NCBI RefSeq assembly: GCF_963924675.1
Contig: NC_089230.1
Coordinates: 74,639,223 to 74,703,222, forward strand
Direction of reading: 5' to 3'
Length of the DNA: 64,000 nucleotides
From: Phocoena phocoena
Lineage: Eukaryota > Chordata > Mammalia > Artiodactyla > Phocoenidae
In this document: piece by piece, positions 58,986 to 64,000 of the stretch
How positions within the stretch are numbered: the first letter of the stretch is position 1
Layout of the letters: the number at the start of each line of letters is the position of its first letter
Translations under genes and position numbers: made by a program
Notes under the pieces: model-generated
The model's input: the letters and a program-made list of their open reading frames with translations, nothing else
What the model was told of the DNA's origin: nothing
Database searches by the model: none

Positions 58986-60469
58986 TTATAATCAGGACAC
59001 ATCTCACTACTTTTTAATAGACCAACATAGCATCTGAAAATTCGAGGGCTAGACGGGATGCTAATAATTATAAAATCTAGTTCCTCAAAGTGTATTCCAG
59101 TGTTCAAGGTTCTCACTATCTCCACCTTCTCTGTAAAAGGACAACAAAATGTTTGCATGCTTAAGTGAACTGTGGAAACAGTGATTTAGGATGAATTACA
59201 AAGGTTTCTTCTAAGTATCTGCTTGGCTAACCCACACTGCCTCCCTAACAGGGAACACAGGGTACAGGATTGCTCAAGTTCACTGTGTTTAACCATCCCC
59301 CTTATCCCACTCCACCCCCGCCCATCTTTCATGGACCATCATGTGGGGCCAGTATGCCGCAGAATACACTAATCTATTCAAATATTTGTCTGCAGATTAG
59401 GAAACTAAGCCCCAGAGAAGTTAATTATCACCCACTGTGAGACCATGGGCGCCTCCATGTATTCTTTACTTTTGTTGCTGAAATCTATTCACCTGTCCTT
59501 TAGGCCTGGGCATAGCAGTCAGACAAGAGAAGGCTTACCCTGCAGGCTACAGAAACTTTGGTAAAATCAAGTAATAGTCTGTAATATCAAGGTAGAATCA
59601 TTTCTGAAGAAACAAATGCATTACAGAAGCCAAATCAAAACAGGAGTTTTAAAATTCTATTAAAATGAAGGATGGTTTTTGATAATGGGATTTGACCAGC
59701 TTCTTAGTTCAGAAAAGTATTTTTTAATCACTGGAAAAACTAGTGGACTTTTGGTGTCTTGCATAAAATCTGATTTTTGAAATAATCAAAAAAGTTCAAC
59801 ACGTTTAAATGTGCTAAGTGATCTAGCTGAGATTACTTTTTGGAAAAGTAAAAAGTGATTCATGTTTCCAGATTGTATTGATGTAACACTAATTCTTATA
59901 AGCTTTGTTTTTATATATGGAGAAGTATTTAGTTAGGAGAGTCAAATGATTTTTAATATCTAGTTTATTTTGAAATAGAATGGATTATACCATTGACAGC
60001 ATGTGAGCAGTTTTGGTAAAGTACTTATTTGGGTGTAGTATATAACAAGGCAATATAGGAAAGAAGGATAAGGCTAAACTGAGAAAGTACTTAACAACTG
60101 TCTTTTTTCATCATATAATCAGGTAGGAGGAACAGCTGGCAGTCTGGGGTGCTCTTAGCATCTGATCATAATGTCCTTAGGGGTGTATGACACAGCAGTG
60201 AAGGAATTTCACTTCTGGCTTTGGCAATATTTACAAAAGAAAAGTCTGTAAGCAGTTTTTTCTTTTATTTCTGCAGTTCCTTCTTCCCCACTTCACCCCC
60301 ATTCTTCCCCTTCTTCGCAGCATCCTTTAAGTGTAGATTGCTGAATTATACTTGGGTTAGCTGCTAAGCGGTAGAAGAAAATTTGTTTATCTTTCCTTTC
60401 TTCTCTTTACTTAGCCATCTAGTTAAATCATCGGTCTAGTTAAATCAATTACGATATTTTATATTGGTA
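58986..60469. other. Unique sequence
   Basis: No transposon recognised. A 17-bp-spaced pair of tctagttaaatca lies at about 60418 and 60435. Confidence 0.4.
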
Positions 60470-60655
60470 CAGAATATTGTGATATGTATAGTACTTTCAC
60501 AAGCATTTTTATTTAATTCTTACAAAAATGCATCAGGTAGGCAGAGCAGACGTTGCTAATTGTCTTTACAGATGATGAAAATGAGGATTAGGGAGGTCAA
60601 GTGATTTGTCCAGTTCACAGCTAAAGAACAACAGACTGGAATCAGAGCCAGGTAT
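60470..60655 (-). mobile_element. MIR SINE
   Basis: Reverse copy: 'tatttaattcttacaaaaat', 'ttacagatgatgaaaatgag', 'ggtcaagtgatttgtccag', 'actggaatcagagccagg'. Confidence 0.75.
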
Positions 60656-60815
60656 GCTTTTTATTTTAATAAAGTGTGGACTGTGTTTTTCTCCACTACA
60701 AAATGAATTCATATGTATTATAAGATATTAGAAAAAGTAAAGAATAAGAACATGAGGAAAAATTACCTATTTCTCCAACATCCAGAGATAATCATTCTTC
60801 TGTTCAGTTGTTTTA

Positions 60816-61068
60816 TTTTTTATTTATTTATTTATTTTTAACATCTTTATTGGGGTATAATTGCTTTACAATGGTGTGTTAGTTTCTGCTTTATAACAAA
60901 GTGAATCAGCTATACATATACATATGCTCCCATGTGTCTTCCCTCTTGCGTCCCCCTCCCTCCCACTCTCCCCCTCCCACCCCTCCAGGCTGTCCCAAAG
61001 CCCCGAGCTAATATCCCTGTGCCTTGCGGCTGCTTCCCCCTAGCTATCTACCTTACTACGTTTGTTAG
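60816..61068 (-). mobile_element. 5'-truncated LINE-1 3' end
   Basis: Reverse copy, 253 bp, of the younger 3' UTR subtype seen in the 4642 element: TTTA-unit tail, 'aacatctttattggggtata', C-rich tract 60950-60988 (G-rich on the L1 strand), 'ccttgcggctgcttccccct'. Perfect 15-bp TSD tgttcagttgtttta at 60801-60815 and 61069-61083. Confidence 0.95.
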
Positions 61069-61083
61069 TGTTCAGTTGTTTTA

Positions 61084-62453
61084 AATATTTGGATTTTTAA
61101 AAAGTAATTCCGGTCAAATTGCATATATGCCTACATCCAAGTTTTTTTCTGGCTAACCTTTTTATATACGTATTTTTAAAGGTTATTATAAAATATTTTT
61201 ACTTGACCCTTTTGAAAATACAAAAAGTAGACTTACTAATTTTAACAAGTTAAGCTACATAGGAGTCAATCATCTTCCACTCCTGACACCTGTTACCAGC
61301 CCTGTTGTATAGCTTGACACCCTTACAAATCAGCATATGTAAATTAAACTCTATTTCTTCCTAATTTTATATATGTAATATAACCATATAAACATATATA
61401 AACAGAATATGTATTACAATATATAAATGAGATCTTAATGTACATATCATACATTACGTACTTGGGTTGTCTTTAGTGTGGTATTTCTTCTTTTAAGAGT
61501 TTCTGTCTCCCTGACCCTTTCTTTTTTCCTCTTTCTACATTGCAAAGACATCAATAGAGGGTTCATGTAGTAACAACATTTATTAAAGACATAAATGTTC
61601 TAAAGTACAGGAATGTAAAAGCAAATTGTGATACCTTCAACATGTTGAACAAGTTTTATAGCTTTTAAAGGTGTTTATGATGAGTGTGCTATACTATTAG
61701 GAAACACTTATTAAGTATGTAAAAAATTCATAAAAATAAATTGGAAGGGAAATACATCAGAATATTGACGGCACTTTTCTCTAGGTGACATTTTAAAATT
61801 CAATTCAAAATTTTTATTATTTTAAATAACCCAAATTATTAATAATCAAGAGACAAATTTTGAGGTAGAGACGGGATTCTCACCTGTGTATTTGCCCTTG
61901 ATCTTTTCCTTGACCGTCCTACTCAGTGAAGTTTCTTATTTTTTGAACAGCCCTCTCCTAGTCTATGGTAATAATTCTAATGTGAATTATGAACCAATTT
62001 ACTCTTTCTCTTATGGGATCCTCAAAGTTTACCTTTTTCCTTTAGTGAGCTGTTTATCAATTGACTAAGAAGATTACATTTTGGGAGATTGGCTTTCTAA
62101 ACCCCTTTTGATTAAATGGACTCTGACAGAATGTAAAAGAAAAAAACATTTACTTTCTTCATAGACTAGATTAGTGTCTTTATCATGTAATAGATGCATT
62201 GATAATATTTAGCTAGGTTCTTATTAGTCATTTGGGCAATTAGGAGTACAACTGTGGGGCACTGAATTAAGAAAAAACACATATAGAAAATCACTCAAAT
62301 TTAAAAACTTTCCTTAAAACCTTTGTGGTTGGCAGTACATTGCGAGACATTTTAGGAAGGCTTGTAGGAGCTCAAGAATATGCAAAGTAGCATAAGGTAT
62401 CCTTTGCTCAACCCTGGACATATCTCTGAACAGTACAAAAATGAATGCTTGGT
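61084..62453. other. Unique AT-rich sequence
   Basis: No repeat or exon recognised. Confidence 0.45.
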
Positions 62454-62466
62454 CCAGTTCTTTTTT

Positions 62467-62670
62467 TTTTTTTTTTTTGCGGTACGCGGGCCTCTCACTG
62501 TTGTGGCCTCTCCCATCGCGGAGCACAGGCTCCGGACGCGCAGGCCCAGCGGCCATGGCTCACGGGCCCAGCCGCTCCGCGGCATGTGGGATCCTCCCGG
62601 ACCGGGACACGAACCCGCGTCCCCTGCATCGGCAGGCGGACTCTCAACCACTGCGCCACCAGGGAAGCCC
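62467..62670 (-). mobile_element. CHR-family SINE, young-looking
   Basis: Reverse copy with nearly all CpGs kept (ggtacgcgggcc, ggacgcgcagg, ccgctccgcggc, gaacccgcgtcc) and a pure T run. TSD ccagttct/a plus ttttt (12 of 13) at 62454-62466 and 62671-62683. Together with 38874 it is among the best-preserved SINEs in the window. Confidence 0.95.
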
Positions 62671-62683
62671 CCAGTTCATTTTT

Positions 62684-63730
62684 AAATTTCTCCATTACTC
62701 TATAATGCGCAGAGTATATTGAAAGCATTCTATATCTCCTTTTTTGTGAGATGTGCATCTTCTATGGCAACAGTTTGTAACCAAGGCAACCAAACCTTTG
62801 CTTAATGTCCTATACTTTAGTAAAATAAAATGCATGTCATTTTAAGTACAGTTTTTTTCTTTTTAATAGAGATGATTTGAGATTTTACTTCTAATGAAGA
62901 TGAAACTGTTTATTATTCGATTTCCCACCAAATTACATCTTTCTAAGTGTTGATAGGGATCCTTCTCAGAGATATGGTTGCTTCAGGTCTGAGGAGCCAT
63001 TCTTCTCTCCCTCTGCCTCCTAAGCTTGACACGTTAACAATTATTATCAGATTTTGGTTTTGGTCTCCATCCATCTATGTGATTTGAACTTCCTTAATCC
63101 TGTTTGAAACACAAGTGAGTATAAATAAAGAAAGTATTCAACTTGAATAAGAAAGTGAAGCTATCCAAAAAATTCAGCCTGTAGAGACAATCAGCTGGAC
63201 AGATTCAAGCTGAGTAATACTTTTAATTCTTTCCCAGTGGTTTCAGTGTCCCTATGGATTATCAAAATTAATATTGATGCTTTCTGCTTCAGATTTGAAG
63301 ACCATGTTAGATATATGCAATTTCCCAACATTCAGCTCTTCCAGGGTTCCATCGCCTGCTCTTTTATTTGTAAAGTATTTGATTTGTTGCCTCAGTTTAT
63401 CCATGGAGGACCTTTGTGATGGAGAATGACTTTTCCATCTCTTTCAAAGCCTTCAGTATGAGTCTACTTTCATTTCAGATTGAGTTGATTTGTTCTGCTT
63501 TCGACCACCAACAATATAGTGTATTTGCTGGTTGGTTCATTCATTCAAAAGAATCTTTATGTCTCGGAAGGTGAGGAAGAAAGAAGGGAGAACAGAGATC
63601 AACTCTATTCTGTGGATCTAAAGCAGAGGATCGAACACACAGTCTTCCTTGTTAATTTCTTGAAAGGACGTGAGGAGCTATCAGCCAGCAACCACGACTG
63701 TAAGAACTTTGTAAGATTTTCAAACTTGTT
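62684..63730. other. Unique sequence
   Basis: A possible but weak exon-like stretch follows 'tgctttctgcttcag' at about 63294; the donor is poor. No repeat recognised. Confidence 0.35.
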
Positions 63731-63789
63731 TTCTTTCTCCTGTTCATTATTTGTTAGTTCTTGTTATCCCAAACTGAGTGGCATTTAAC

Positions 63790-64000
63790 AGCTTAAAGAC
63801 ATAGGATCAACGAGCTGGTCTCCAGAAGCTGCGAGACTGGGGGAGATTGGGGAAGGAATGGTAAAAGTGGGGGAAATCATCCAACTGCTCAGCAGTTTGA
63901 AGGAGATGGAGACAATTGTGCAAGAACTGGGCGAGTGAATGGCAGCACTGAAGGAGAGCTCACTGGATCCCTGAAGTCTGTACCGTGGAAGAAAGAAGGA
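63790..64000 (+). other. Coding-like stretch at the window edge, unidentified
   Basis: The frame with 'ATGGTAAAAGTGGGGG' at 63860 reads a hydrophobic/acidic, helix-like run (VGEIIQLLSSLKEMETIVQ) up to a TGA at 63937-63939, then continues open to a second TGA at 63973. It could be a decayed retrocopy or repeat-encoded domain, or chance. The window ends before it can be judged. Confidence 0.2.

Noticed and set aside
58826..59158. 110-codon minus-strand frame
   Set aside because: It spans a tandem duplication and has no recognisable domain or splice bounds.
60262..60345. Possible exon after 'ttttatttctgcag'
   Set aside because: No satisfactory donor follows and the internal sequence is low-complexity pyrimidine.
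62352..62758. Several overlapping 80-100-codon frames on both strands
   Set aside because: All derive from the GC-rich, stop-poor CHR SINE at 62467; the same happens at 2213, 12726, 14913, 25760 and 38874.
1..64000. CRISPR arrays, operons, phage or bacterial defence systems
   Set aside because: No regularly spaced repeats and no prokaryotic gene organisation; the DNA is clearly mammalian.

Overview
The window is vertebrate nuclear DNA, almost certainly from a whale, dolphin or porpoise (Whippomorpha; hippopotamus is the main alternative). The strongest clue is a set of twelve tRNA-derived SINEs of the CHR family (eleven short copies and one longer variant), a family established as restricted to the cetacean, hippopotamus and ruminant lineage. 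Most have clear target-site duplications (TSDs) and A tails. The remaining repeats (LINE-1 of several ages, L2, MIR, an L3/CR1-like piece, a MER5-like hAT relic) are the usual eutherian set. No complete cellular gene, tRNA, rRNA, CRISPR array or bacterial-type operon is present. Nearly all long open frames are LINE-1 remnants or read through SINEs.

Layout. 1-4.4 kb: mostly unique AT-rich sequence with a GC-rich retroviral-type LTR (about 1225-1725), one SINE, and a 94-bp candidate exon (3341-3434) with good splice signals and one open frame. 4.6-12.4 kb: a full-length minus-strand LINE-1 with a perfect 15-bp TSD, inserted in the tail of an old MIR and itself hit by two SINEs. 12.7-18.7 kb: a layered nest built on one ancient plus-strand LINE-1, interrupted by three short SINEs, one long SINE and a 1.07-kb unidentified block. 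19-27.5 kb: unique DNA with a 119-bp direct duplication, an 85-nt pure pyrimidine tract, a truncated L1 3' end, an internally deleted L1, a SINE and the MER5-like element. 27.5-33.7 kb: a 5-kb L1 inserted inside an older L1 of the same orientation.

33.7-64 kb is mostly unique, gene-desert-like DNA. It holds scattered L2, MIR and L3 relics, several short L1 3' ends and three SINEs. It also has two tiny insertions that are only an A or T run between duplicated target sequence (42777 and 45528). A roughly 3.9-kb interval (47.7-51.6 kb) shows no repeat I recognise.

Nothing forms a pathway or operon. The coherent story is retrotransposition: LINE-1 supplied the machinery, and SINEs, truncated L1s and bare tails were its products. 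The nesting gives a relative order: L2/MIR/L3 first, then old L1M, then younger L1, then CHR SINEs. If the 3341 exon is real, much of the window could be intron of a plus-strand gene I cannot name. All family names come from recognising sequence by eye, with no database search.
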